Source: an uncultured Clostridia bacterium (GTDB taxonomy: Bacteria; Bacillota; Clostridia; Oscillospirales; CAG-272). Taken from it: DNA of 64,000 bases. The stretch covers positions 1 through 64,000 of the forward strand of contig CAOKAC010000009.1 in NCBI GenBank assembly GCA_948466345.1, written 5' to 3'. The translations under genes were made by a program, and so were the position numbers. Below the pieces are notes generated by a model that made no database searches, was not told the origin of the DNA, and saw only the letters and a list, made by a program, of their open reading frames with translations. Shown in pieces: positions 1 through 7,461 of the stretch (positions within the stretch are counted from its first letter, which is position 1; every line of letters starts with the position of its first letter).

Positions 1-60
1 CACCGAGTTGCCCCGACTAGAACCTGAATCTAGCGCGTCTGCCAATTCCGCCATATCCGC
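1..60 (-). tRNA. tRNA-Leu (anticodon CAG), 3' part cut by window edge
   Basis: Read on the minus strand from position 60, the sequence opens with a 7-base acceptor strand GCGGATA, a D-arm containing GGCAGACGCG, and an anticodon stem CTAGA/TCTAG around the loop TTCAGGT, giving anticodon CAG. The start of a long class II variable arm (GGGGCAACTC) is visible, as expected for leucine tRNAs. The T-arm and acceptor 3' strand lie left of position 1, so the gene is partial only because of the window edge. Confidence 0.93.
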
Positions 61-90
61 ATATGTATTTTTTGCCAGGCAACTTGCTGT

Positions 91-174
91 TGGTGCGAGA
101 GACGGGACTTGAACCCGTACGGTAAAACCACACGCCCCTCAAACGTGCGCGTCTGCCAGTTCCGCCACTCTCGC
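91..174 (-). tRNA. tRNA-Leu (anticodon GAG)
   Basis: On the minus strand, acceptor strands GCGAGAG/CTCTCGC close a complete cloverleaf of 84 bases with encoded CCA (91-93). The anticodon stem CACGT/GCGTG holds loop TTGAGGG, so the anticodon is GAG. A long variable arm and the T-loop GGGTTCAAGTCCC are present. It is transcribed in tandem with the tRNA-Leu(CAG) to its left, about 30 bases apart. The pairing is fully visible in the sequence, so the call is firm. Confidence 0.97.
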
Positions 175-280
175 GTATCCATTCCAGCACGCTTGCATCA
201 CGTCGCCTGCAGATAATAGTATACTAAAAAATCTCGTCTTTGTCAATATGTTTCCTAAAAATTATTCATTTTTTTGAGAT

Positions 281-322
281 AAAAACAGTATGCCGCCATA
301 TACTGGCGCACATACTGTTTTC
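281..322 (-). terminator. Rho-independent terminator of purA
   Basis: Near-perfect inverted repeat AAAACAGTATG / CATACTGTTTT around an inner CGCCA/TGGCG pair. On the minus strand it is followed by a T-rich run. It begins about 20 bases after the purA stop codon. Confidence 0.8.
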
Positions 323-340
323 ATAAAAGCAAAATCTCAA

Positions 341-1612
341 TTATCGCATAAAATAGGCGTCTCTCTCTGCACCTACGGAAATCAGCCACATTCTTTGTTC
401 TACTTTTTCTTCAATATATTCTATATATTTTTTTGCGTTATCAGGAAGTTCTTGGAAAGAACGGCACCCACTAATATCTTCGCACCAACCATCTAAATAT
501 TCAAACACGGGCTGCGCCAAATCCAGCGCTTCCCCTACCGGGAAATTACGAATCCATTCACCATTATAGGAGTAGGCAACGCAAACCGGAATTTTTTTCA
601 TGTAAGAAAGCACATCCAATTTTGTAAGTGCCAATTTATCGCTTCCCTGCGCCAAAATCCCATATTTTGATGCGACCACATCAAAGGCACCTACACGTCT
701 GGGACGGCCTGTAGCCGCACCAAATTCCCCACCTGCCGTACGCAGCGCCTGTGCCTCATCACCGTCCATTTCTACCGTAAACGGACCGGCTCCTACGCAG
801 GTAGAATATGCCTTCATAATACCAACAACTGTATCCAGCTTTAATCCTGGAACGCCTGCGCCGATTGGCGCGTAAGCAGCAATTGTATTCGATGAAGAAG
901 TGAACGGATAAATTCCATAATCAATATCCCGCAATGCACCCAGTTGGGCCTCAAACATAATTCGCTTTCCTGCTTTGTTGGCCTCATACAGATACGCTCC
1001 CGTATCACAGATATACTCCCTGAATTCTTCACCATACATACGGAGATATTCCATGGCAGCTTCCAGCTCTGTACCCGGCTTATTATACGCTTTTTCAATA
1101 ATTAAATTTTTATATGCAAGAATATCAGGAAGCACCTTCTGCAAATATTTTTCATGCAGTAAATCTCCGGTTCGTACAGCTTTCTTTGCATATTTATCGC
1201 TGTATACCGGCGCAATCCCTCGCCGCGTGGAGCCATAACTGTTTTTTCCTAGCCGCTCTTCCTCATAGCAGTCCAAATCCACATGGTAAGGCATAGTAAC
1301 AACTGCTCTATCGCTGATTTTTAAATTATCGGGTCCAATGTGAATCCCTTTCTCCCGCAGCCGCTCTATTTCATTGTGCAGATGCTGCAAATCAATTGCC
1401 ATTCCATTTCCCATCACACAGACAACATTTTCCCGTAAAATGCCGGAAGGAAGTAAATTTAAAATAAATTCGCCTTTTTCATTGATAACCGTGTGGCCTG
1501 CATTATTTCCACCTTGATATCGAACAACGATATCCTGATCCTCACTGAGAAGATCTACAATTCTTCCTTTTCCTTCATCGCCCCAGTTAATTCCAACGAC
1601 CGCAGTCAGCAT
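341..1612 (-). CDS. purA: Adenylosuccinate synthetase
   Basis: Catalyses the GTP-dependent condensation of IMP with aspartate, the first committed step from IMP to AMP, in the cytoplasm. The N-terminus reads VVGINWGDEGKGR, the family's phosphate-binding loop, and the protein also has the conserved RYQGGNNAGHT stretch and the GGEFGAATGRPRRVGAFD region of the active site. With the ATG at 1612 the protein has 423 residues, the usual family size. The reading frame stays open for another 87 codons upstream, but those residues match nothing in PurA, and GGAAAGG stands 11-17 bases before the chosen ATG. It is divergent from spoIVB. A terminator follows at 281-322. Confidence 0.96.
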   Translation of the reverse strand: MLTAVVGINWGDEGKGRIVDLLSEDQDIVVRYQGGNNAGHTVINEKGEFILNLLPSGILRENVVCVMGNGMAIDLQHLHNEIERLREKGIHIGPDNLKISDRAVVTMPYHVDLDCYEEERLGKNSYGSTRRGIAPVYSDKYAKKAVRTGDLLHEKYLQKVLPDILAYKNLIIEKAYNKPGTELEAAMEYLRMYGEEFREYICDTGAYLYEANKAGKRIMFEAQLGALRDIDYGIYPFTSSSNTIAAYAPIGAGVPGLKLDTVVGIMKAYSTCVGAGPFTVEMDGDEAQALRTAGGEFGAATGRPRRVGAFDVVASKYGILAQGSDKLALTKLDVLSYMKKIPVCVAYSYNGEWIRNFPVGEALDLAQPVFEYLDGWCEDISGCRSFQELPDNAKKYIEYIEEKVEQRMWLISVGAERDAYFMR

Positions 1613-1841
1613 AAATTTTCCATTTCCTTTCCGTTTTAGCGGCAAACGAAATCTTGCCGCAATCTCTGTTCCAAATTCGCGTTTTCCCTTTTTATTATAG
1701 CCGCATAGCAAAATTTTGTCAATAAAAACTGGGTAAGATTTGCAGTTACCGTTAATTTTGCAATTCATATTGAACCAGCGACGGTACACATTAATTATGG
1801 ATGTGCAAACAGTAAATAAAAACAAAGGCGGATTTATATAA

Positions 1842-2876
1842 ATGAAAATAAGAAAACAAAAAAGAATAATCACAGCGCTGCTGGCTGTAATTATTCTTCT
1901 GGCTCCTTTGTGTACCCATGCATATGGAGCTGAAGATATTACACAGGTATTTCTTGGAGGTATGCCCTTTGGAGTAAAATTTTATACAGGAACGCTGATC
2001 GTCAGCGGCATCAGCGAAGTAGACAGTGCAGGTGGAAGCAAGCTGCCTGCAAAGGACGCCGGGATCAAGGAAAACGATATTATATTGAAAATTAATGGAA
2101 AAGATATCGGTACGGCGGAAGCTGTTGCCAAAGCGGTAGAAGACAGTGAGGGTAAGCCACTTTCCTTCACATGCCGCAGAGGAGATGAAGAGTTCGAAGT
2201 ATCTATTACCCCAGTTTTGTCGGAAAGTACAAATAAATACCGAATTGGTATTTGGATGAAGGACAGCACTGCCGGCATTGGTACAGTAACGTATATTATA
2301 GAAGATACAGGCGGGTTTGGCGGCCTTGGTCACGGTATTTGCAGCAGCAACGGAGAGCTTCTCAAAATTGATCGTGGAATCGTAACCGATATCTCTATTT
2401 CTGGAATAAATAAAGGTGTGCCTGGTGCGCCTGGTGAACTGCATGGATTTTTTTCTTCCGGAAAGACAGGAACCGTAACAAACAATACAGAATGTGGTGT
2501 GTTTGGCGTATTTTCTGACATCTCCCATTTAAAGGAAACCGGTACGCTGATTGATATTGGAACTAAAGACAAAATTCATGATGGAGACGCTGTCATACAC
2601 TGCACACTGGATGATAATACTATTGAAGAATATACAGTTCAAATCATTATCCCAGAAAACAACGATACCCAAACCAAAAACTTTACTATCAAAATAACAG
2701 ACCCAAGACTTATAGAAAAAACTGGTGGCATCGTACAGGGAATGAGCGGCAGTCCTATTATCCAAGATGGGCTTTTGGTTGGCGCCGTAACACATGTGCT
2801 CGTCAGCGATTCTACAGAAGGTTATGGAATTTATATTGAAAATATGTTGGAAGAAATGCCTGAAATATTAAAATAA
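1842..2876 (+). CDS. spoIVB: SpoIVB serine peptidase (sigma-K checkpoint signalling protease)
   Basis: SpoIVB is a forespore-made peptidase secreted into the intermembrane space, where it cleaves SpoIVFA and so triggers pro-sigma-K processing in the mother cell (knowledge from Bacillus). Visible features are an N-terminal hydrophobic segment at residues 9-25, a PDZ domain at about 45-125 with the pattern AGIKENDIILKINGKDI, a His in GGLGHG (residue 164), and the catalytic serine motif GMSGSP (300-305). The length of 344 is somewhat shorter than the Bacillus protein. It lies immediately upstream of spoIIIG and spoIVA, among other engulfment and cortex-stage genes. The RBS AAAGGCGG precedes the ATG. 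Confidence 0.93.
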   Translation: MKIRKQKRIITALLAVIILLAPLCTHAYGAEDITQVFLGGMPFGVKFYTGTLIVSGISEVDSAGGSKLPAKDAGIKENDIILKINGKDIGTAEAVAKAVEDSEGKPLSFTCRRGDEEFEVSITPVLSESTNKYRIGIWMKDSTAGIGTVTYIIEDTGGFGGLGHGICSSNGELLKIDRGIVTDISISGINKGVPGAPGELHGFFSSGKTGTVTNNTECGVFGVFSDISHLKETGTLIDIGTKDKIHDGDAVIHCTLDDNTIEEYTVQIIIPENNDTQTKNFTIKITDPRLIEKTGGIVQGMSGSPIIQDGLLVGAVTHVLVSDSTEGYGIYIENMLEEMPEILK

Positions 2877-2903
2877 TAGGTAATATGAGGAAATCGCTTC
2901 GCT

Positions 2904-2931
2904 GTATAAGCGTCCTTTCCATGGCAATACT
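2904..2931 (+). promoter_or_regulatory. Candidate sigma-F promoter of spoIIIG
   Basis: GTATA at 2904-2908, a 14-base spacer, then GGCAATACT at 2923-2931. The -10 matches the published sigma-F consensus GGnnAnAHT at every specified base, and GTATA matches GYATA. The position, 31 bases before the spoIIIG start, fits the known forespore sigma-F control of this gene in Bacillus. No mapping data are available here. Confidence 0.65.
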
Positions 2932-2961
2932 TTAAGTATCAAAATGCGCGAGGCGAAATGG

Positions 2962-3735
2962 ATGTATTATAATAAAGTGGAAATTTGCGGAGTAAATACC
3001 GCTAAATTAAAAACATTAAATGATGAAGAAAAACATGACCTGCTTATTCGTAGTAAAAATGGGGATGAAAAAGCCAGGCAAAAGCTTATTGACGGGAATC
3101 TGCGGTTGGTGCTCAGCATTATCCAGCGTTTTACTAACCGCAGAGAGAACTTAGATGACTTATTTCAGGTTGGATGTATTGGTCTCATAAAGGCTATTGA
3201 TAATTTTAATACAGAGCTTTGTGTGAAATTCTCTACCTATGCTGTTCCTATGATTATTGGAGAAGTACGGCGCTACCTTCGGGATAATAATACAATTCGT
3301 GTAAGCCGTTCGGTGCGTGATTTAGCGTACCGTGCGCTTCAAGCCAGAGAGCAGCTGCAACGAAACGACTGTAACGAACCCACCATAGAACAAATTGCCA
3401 AACTTCTTGGCGAAGAACCAGAGGCTGTAACCAACGCGATTGAAGCGATTGTAGAGCCCATGTCCTTATATGATCCTGTATATAACGACGGTGGGGATTC
3501 TATTTATGTTATGGATCAGCTAAGTGATACGAATAATACAGATGAATCCTGGCTGGAAGACATCGCCCTTCGAGAGGCTTTGAAAACATTGAATGAACGT
3601 GAACGCGCTATTATCAATATGCGTTTTTATAAAGGAAAAACCCAAATTGAAATTGCTTCAGAAATTGGTATTTCACAAGCTCAGGTTTCCCGATTGGAAA
3701 AAGGAGCTTTAGAACGAATTAGAAAACAGATGTAA
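2962..3735 (+). CDS. sigG: RNA polymerase sigma factor sigma-G (late forespore)
   Basis: Directs late forespore transcription (SASP, germination and spoIVB genes). The N-terminus MYYNKVEICGVNTAKL is the hallmark of SigG, with region 2 (LDDLFQVGCIGLIKAIDNF, about 65-83), region 3 and region 4 with a helix-turn-helix ending ISQAQVSRLEKGALERI. It has 257 residues with the ATG at 2962, which has GAGG nine bases upstream. An in-frame ATG at 2944 would add six residues foreign to the family. A sigma-F-like promoter precedes it and a strong hairpin terminator follows. SigF is the nearest alternative, but the VEICGVNT start argues for SigG. Confidence 0.96.
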   Translation: MYYNKVEICGVNTAKLKTLNDEEKHDLLIRSKNGDEKARQKLIDGNLRLVLSIIQRFTNRRENLDDLFQVGCIGLIKAIDNFNTELCVKFSTYAVPMIIGEVRRYLRDNNTIRVSRSVRDLAYRALQAREQLQRNDCNEPTIEQIAKLLGEEPEAVTNAIEAIVEPMSLYDPVYNDGGDSIYVMDQLSDTNNTDESWLEDIALREALKTLNERERAIINMRFYKGKTQIEIASEIGISQAQVSRLEKGALERIRKQM

Positions 3736-3762
3736 AAAAGGGATCCCGAAGGATCCTTTTTT
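3734..3762. terminator. Bidirectional terminator between sigG and the nucleotidyltransferase gene
   Basis: AAAAAAGGGATCC / GGATCCTTTTTT hairpin with loop CGAA. It has T-runs on both strands and overlaps the stop codons of the two convergent genes. Confidence 0.9.
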
Positions 3763-4435
3763 ATACTTTTTTAGAAATCCAATGAGAAGCCCACTGCATA
3801 AGCAACGCAGCAGAGGAGTGAAACAAATCATTTGAAACGTGCTTTTCCTGCCGTAAAACTGCCCCTTGCTGTACAATTTTCTGTTCCTTCGGACCAAGAA
3901 GGGGCAGCAAGTCCTTCTGTTTTTTTGCAAAAATTCCCTTTTCCAAATATGCGATTCCACGAAGCGTAAAAGCCGCAGATTTATAAAGTCCCGATAAAAT
4001 ATCGACGCGTTTTTCATGAACCGTATTGTGTACACAACCATGGTAAATATTGCATACACCCATCTTTACAGCACGTATTATATCTTCTCTGTTAATGCTT
4101 TCCAGGAGCTTCTCCAAGGAACCATAAACTGAAATAGTATCATTACAGAATTGAAATAAATCGGATTTATCCCAATTTTGCAATTCAGCATATCCTGAAA
4201 CAAAACCGCAGGCTTTATTTCTATATGGAAGGTCATCTAAAATCTCGCTGTATTTCTTTAAATCTGTGTAATCCACCGAATCTAAAATCAGTACCATATC
4301 TATATCACTTGCAGAAGTAGCTTCTCCCCTACCCCAGCTTCCCTGTAGCCCAATAAACCAAATCCGCTCTCCAAACGCAGCTCTTACAGCATCCAAATAT
4401 AGATACAACCATTTTTCTATGGCAAACTGTTCCAT
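3761..4435 (-). CDS. Nucleotidyltransferase-fold protein (minimal NTase type)
   Basis: The sequence GLQGSWGRGEATSASDIDMV (residues 29-48) is the GSxxxG...DxD signature of the polymerase-beta nucleotidyltransferase superfamily, with two metal-binding aspartates. The remaining ~170 residues are helical and could be a HEPN-like or substrate-binding part, but I recognise no specific family. Related proteins modify antibiotics, nucleotides or partner proteins, and the substrate here is unknown. It converges with sigG and shares its terminator. It precedes spoIVA on the same strand but is separated from it by a terminator at 4510-4543. The ATG at 4435 is preceded by a G-rich run (GGGGG) that may serve as the RBS. 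Confidence 0.8.
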   Translation of the reverse strand: MEQFAIEKWLYLYLDAVRAAFGERIWFIGLQGSWGRGEATSASDIDMVLILDSVDYTDLKKYSEILDDLPYRNKACGFVSGYAELQNWDKSDLFQFCNDTISVYGSLEKLLESINREDIIRAVKMGVCNIYHGCVHNTVHEKRVDILSGLYKSAAFTLRGIAYLEKGIFAKKQKDLLPLLGPKEQKIVQQGAVLRQEKHVSNDLFHSSAALLMQWASHWISKKV

Positions 4436-4509
4436 ATGCCCCCCTTTTTTTTTAAAAGTATTTCAACTGTATCATAAATTGGGTGAAAAATCAATTGTGC
4501 ATACATAAC

Positions 4510-4543
4510 AAAAAAGTCACCTGATTTCTCAGGTGACTTTTTT
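4510..4543 (-). terminator. Terminator of spoIVA
   Basis: Stem AAAAAAGTCACCTGA / TCAGGTGACTTTTTT with a short loop, starting a few bases past the spoIVA stop codon. On the minus strand the stem ends in a T-run. Confidence 0.92.
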
Positions 4544-4546
4544 GAT

Positions 4547-6055
4547 TTACAGTATAATGCAAATTAATCCACTGCTGCCCTCATTGACAATTCTAGACAA
4601 CGTGTCTGAGAGTTTGTCTCTAGACTCCTCTGACAAATGCGCCAGTTTTGTATGTAATCCATCATCTACTAGTTGATATAAGCTTTTTCCAAATATATTG
4701 GATTCCCAAATTTTTTGTGGATCTTCCTCGAACTCAGACATAAGATGCCGAATCATCTCCTCAGACTGTTCTTCCGATCCAACAATGGGATTAATCTCCG
4801 TTTCTATCGTTGCTTTAATCATATGAATACTGGGAGCGGATGCCTTTAGCTTCACGCCATATGCCCCCGACTGCCGTATGATTTCCGGTTCCTCTAATTT
4901 TAGTCCTTCTACTCCAGGCAGCACTATACCATACCCTGCTGTTTCCATTTCTTCAATTGCCTTAGAATATTTATCCAATTCGCGTTTTGCATCTGACAAG
5001 GATAGCATTACGGAAATCAATTCCTTTTCATTTCGTACGCATATGCCGGTAAGGTCGCAAATGATGTTGTAATACATTGACTGTGGGAAGCTTAATGCTA
5101 CGGTCGCCACGCCCGTTCCAAGATCCGTGGATGTAATCTGTGTTGCCGCCCCGCTGCTTTCATAACGCGCTTCTATTTCATTTGAAACCAAATCGGCCAA
5201 TTTGTCTGCAAAGGTGGTGACGTCGTTCAAATTTTTGATATCTTCAATAATATCAGAAAGGCTGTTAATAATTACCTCTGTCAGCTTATGTTCCTTTGGT
5301 AAGGCAGACACCCAACCAGGCAGTTGCAAATTGATTTCTCGAATTGGAAATTCATACAGCAGCATTTCTAAAATATGGCCAACGTCTTCTGCATCCAACG
5401 CAAGACAGTTAATGAGAGCAACTGGCGCGTTATATTTCGCTTCCAATTCCATGGCCAGGGCCTCAGCCTGCTCAGACTCTGGTTTGGAAGAGTTTAATAT
5501 TATAGCAAAAGGTTTACCAAGCTCCTGAAGCTCCTTTGCGATACGTTCCTCTGCCTGCACATAATTTTCCCGGGAAATATCGCCAAAACTTCCATCGCAA
5601 GTTACGAGCATCCCCACAGTTGAATGATCGCAGATCACTTTGCGTGTGCCAACTTCAGCAGCCTCTTCAAAAGGAACCTGTTCTTCAGACCAAGGGGTTT
5701 TGACCATACGAACTTCCCCATTTTCTGTTGTACCGAGCGCCTCAGGAACAAGATATCCCACACAGTCAATCATCTTTACCCGCATAGTTGCTCCGTCTCC
5801 AAAAGATACAGGCACTGCCTCATCCGGCACAAACTTGGGTTCTGTTGTCATAACCGTCTTGCCGCCTGCGCTTTGGGGTAATTCATCCATCGTCCGTTTT
5901 CGATCATATTCCCCTTTAATATTAGGGACTACCGAAGTTTCCATAAAGCGCTTGATAAAAGTAGATTTTCCACAGCGTACCGGACCCACAACGCCGATAT
6001 AGATATCCCCGCCGGTTCTGGTCGCTATATCCTGGTATATGTTTGTACTTGTCAT
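4547..6055 (-). CDS. spoIVA: Stage IV sporulation protein A (spore-coat basement ATPase)
   Basis: SpoIVA is a TRAFAC-class ATPase that polymerises on the outer forespore membrane and anchors the coat and cortex. The N-terminus TNIYQDIATRTGGDIYIGVV is characteristic, followed by Walker A GPVRCGKST (24-32) and the conserved C-terminus ending GLICIIL. Its 502 residues match the family (about 492). A sigma-E-like promoter lies 30-58 bases upstream, and GGAGG sits just before the ATG. A terminator follows. It is expressed in the mother cell by known biology. All diagnostic blocks are intact. Confidence 0.97.
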   Translation of the reverse strand: MTSTNIYQDIATRTGGDIYIGVVGPVRCGKSTFIKRFMETSVVPNIKGEYDRKRTMDELPQSAGGKTVMTTEPKFVPDEAVPVSFGDGATMRVKMIDCVGYLVPEALGTTENGEVRMVKTPWSEEQVPFEEAAEVGTRKVICDHSTVGMLVTCDGSFGDISRENYVQAEERIAKELQELGKPFAIILNSSKPESEQAEALAMELEAKYNAPVALINCLALDAEDVGHILEMLLYEFPIREINLQLPGWVSALPKEHKLTEVIINSLSDIIEDIKNLNDVTTFADKLADLVSNEIEARYESSGAATQITSTDLGTGVATVALSFPQSMYYNIICDLTGICVRNEKELISVMLSLSDAKRELDKYSKAIEEMETAGYGIVLPGVEGLKLEEPEIIRQSGAYGVKLKASAPSIHMIKATIETEINPIVGSEEQSEEMIRHLMSEFEEDPQKIWESNIFGKSLYQLVDDGLHTKLAHLSEESRDKLSDTLSRIVNEGSSGLICIIL

Positions 6056-6084
6056 ATAAATCCTCCGCTCAAAACTCTTTGTAC

Positions 6085-6113
6085 ATAGTATGAGGGGCGG
6101 ACGGGTTTTATGA
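6085..6113 (-). promoter_or_regulatory. Candidate sigma-E promoter of spoIVA
   Basis: Minus strand: TCATAAA (6113-6107), 14-base spacer, CATACTAT (6092-6085). The -10 fits CATACAnT with one mismatch. spoIVA is a sigma-E gene in Bacillus, and the location just upstream of the start agrees. Confidence 0.6.
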
Positions 6114-6128
6114 CATGGATAAAAATAA

Positions 6129-6160
6129 AATTATCCCCTGGCTTTACCAGGGGATAATTA
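6129..6160 (-). terminator. Terminator of the DUF4430-type lipoprotein gene
   Basis: AATTATCCCCTGG / CCAGGGGATAATT with loop CTTTA, followed on the minus strand by TTTTATTTTTA. It lies six bases after the stop codon of the lipoprotein gene. Confidence 0.9.
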
Positions 6161-6165
6161 ACTGA

Positions 6166-6711
6166 TTATTCTTCTGTAGTTTCTGCAGTTGTATTGGAAG
6201 GAATCGCACCTGTGGTATCCGCACTTGGGTCTGTGCTTTCAGCAGCAGTCGTGTCCCGTCTGTCTCTGCTGTCTTCTCTCCAAGTAAAGACAATTTCATC
6301 ACCATCATAAACATTCGTCACGCTCTGACGGCCTTCCGCAGAGTCTTCACCGTTGATAGTACATTCCCAATACTGAAAGTATCCTTTTTCTGCGTCAGAA
6401 GAATCCTTCTGTGCCAAGCCAAACACTTCACCGATTGACGCGCCGTCGGCAGTCAGCTTATAAGGCACCTCATATTCCTGAAGCGCTTCTTCAACAGCCT
6501 GCAAAACCTTAGGAGGATTATCTATCGTTCCCTCCACGGTCAATCCGGCTTTCATAAAGCGTACATCGTCTTCCGCTCCCTCTTCAGTAGCAGGAATAAC
6601 AAATTTCAGCGAAACATCTTTTGCAACAGCTTTTCCGCTAGTACAGCTTGCAAAAATGGGCACCACCAAAACAACTGCAAGCAGCATACAAAGAATTTTA
6701 CATTTTTTCAT
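6166..6711 (-). CDS. Lipoprotein with DUF4430-like (transcobalamin-like) domain and Thr-rich tail
   Basis: A type II signal peptide (hydrophobic residues 7-21, lipobox FASC with Cys23) predicts a lipid-anchored surface protein. Residues ~35-145 resemble DUF4430 domains (GYFQYWECTINGEDSAEG...VYDGDEIVFTW), a fold related to the beta domain of cobalamin-binding proteins and often found on Firmicutes surface proteins. The last ~30 residues are rich in Thr, Ser, Glu and Asp. It is a single-gene unit with its own terminator, between spoIVA and a small membrane protein. The ligand is unknown, and cobalamin or corrinoid binding would be a guess from the fold only. Confidence 0.75.
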   Translation of the reverse strand: MKKCKILCMLLAVVLVVPIFASCTSGKAVAKDVSLKFVIPATEEGAEDDVRFMKAGLTVEGTIDNPPKVLQAVEEALQEYEVPYKLTADGASIGEVFGLAQKDSSDAEKGYFQYWECTINGEDSAEGRQSVTNVYDGDEIVFTWREDSRDRRDTTAAESTDPSADTTGAIPSNTTAETTEE

Positions 6712-6891
6712 GATAAACCTCCAATGTAGTTCCTATGTTCAGTATAGCCCACCACGTATAATTTGTCAAGCCAATTAGCAAAATTCAATGATTTGTAACA
6801 TATTGCAATATCGCCTCGTGACTACTGTAAACAAATTTGCATCGCTTACACGAGAATTTACACTGTGCGCAATCCAAATTATAGCAAACGA

Positions 6892-7407
6892 CTAAATCGC
6901 CGCACATAAGGAGATAAGCTGGATAAAAAAGATGAGTTGAAAAAACAAAAAAAGCAAAGAAGGAAACGCGCCGGGACAGCAGGTTTTAAGAAAAAGTAAC
7001 ATACAAAGTACCGCGGCTGCAAGAGATGCTGCACACAGCAGCAGAGCCAGAATCGGACTGACAGAAATAAAAATGATCCGATATTCAATAAGTAACACAA
7101 GGCAAATAAGTGCCGTACATGCAAAAGCTTTCAGTCGCAGTTCAAAAAGGCCTCTGCAAAACAAAACACCGGCAAGCATCAATCCAGCACAGAATATACG
7201 CAGAATATGTCCCAACATATACCCAAATGCGCCTGGAAAAAATCCTTTACAAATCAATAAATTGTATAAATTACTCGTGCCGCCCGAAAAAATCCGGAAT
7301 AAAAATGCAGAAAGCAAAAGCACACATGGTACAAGCAGCATTTTTATAGGATTTTCACGAATTTGTCTTATCCAAATACCAGCATCTCTTTTGAAAGTTG
7401 AAAACAT
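6892..7407 (-). CDS. Small polytopic membrane protein of unknown function
   Basis: It has 171 residues with four to five hydrophobic segments (about 23-41, 58-80, 92-105, 108-135 and 148-168), a Lys/Arg-rich N-terminus and many Cys residues. I recognise no family. The start at 7407 is preceded by GAGGTG, which lies inside the downstream arm of a terminator-like hairpin (7407-7447) ending the PBP gene, so translation may be coupled to how that hairpin folds. The 180 bases after it (6712-6891) show no gene. A 'predicted membrane protein' label is all that is justified. Confidence 0.6.
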   Translation of the reverse strand: MFSTFKRDAGIWIRQIRENPIKMLLVPCVLLLSAFLFRIFSGGTSNLYNLLICKGFFPGAFGYMLGHILRIFCAGLMLAGVLFCRGLFELRLKAFACTALICLVLLIEYRIIFISVSPILALLLCAASLAAAVLCMLLFLKTCCPGAFPSLLFLFFQLIFFIQLISLCAAI

Positions 7408-7447
7408 AAAAAATCACCTCAAAAATATATATGAGGTGATTTTTTTA
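7407..7447 (-). terminator. Hairpin after the PBP gene that contains the next gene's Shine-Dalgarno
   Basis: AAAAAATCACCTC / GAGGTGATTTTTTT with an AT-rich loop, read on the minus strand after the PBP stop codon at 7462. The second arm carries GAGGTG followed by the T-run and the ATG of the next gene at 7407. It therefore combines a Rho-independent terminator and a sequestered ribosome-binding site. Confidence 0.8.
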
Positions 7448-7461
7448 GATATGCTTACCGC

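Noticed and set aside
1613..1873. An 87-codon N-terminal extension of purA
   Set aside because: It begins with GTG, is hydrophobic and Lys/Arg-rich without any PurA similarity, and overlaps the start of spoIVB. The family start and a ribosome-binding site are at 1612.
1791..2528. A long open frame antisense to spoIVB (245 codons)
   Set aside because: It is a shadow of a well-supported gene, with odd composition and no recognisable motif or ribosome-binding site.
6712..6891. A gene between the lipoprotein and the small membrane protein
   Set aside because: No open frame with a start and RBS is present. The stretch is AT-rich and holds presumably the lipoprotein promoter, which I could not fix.
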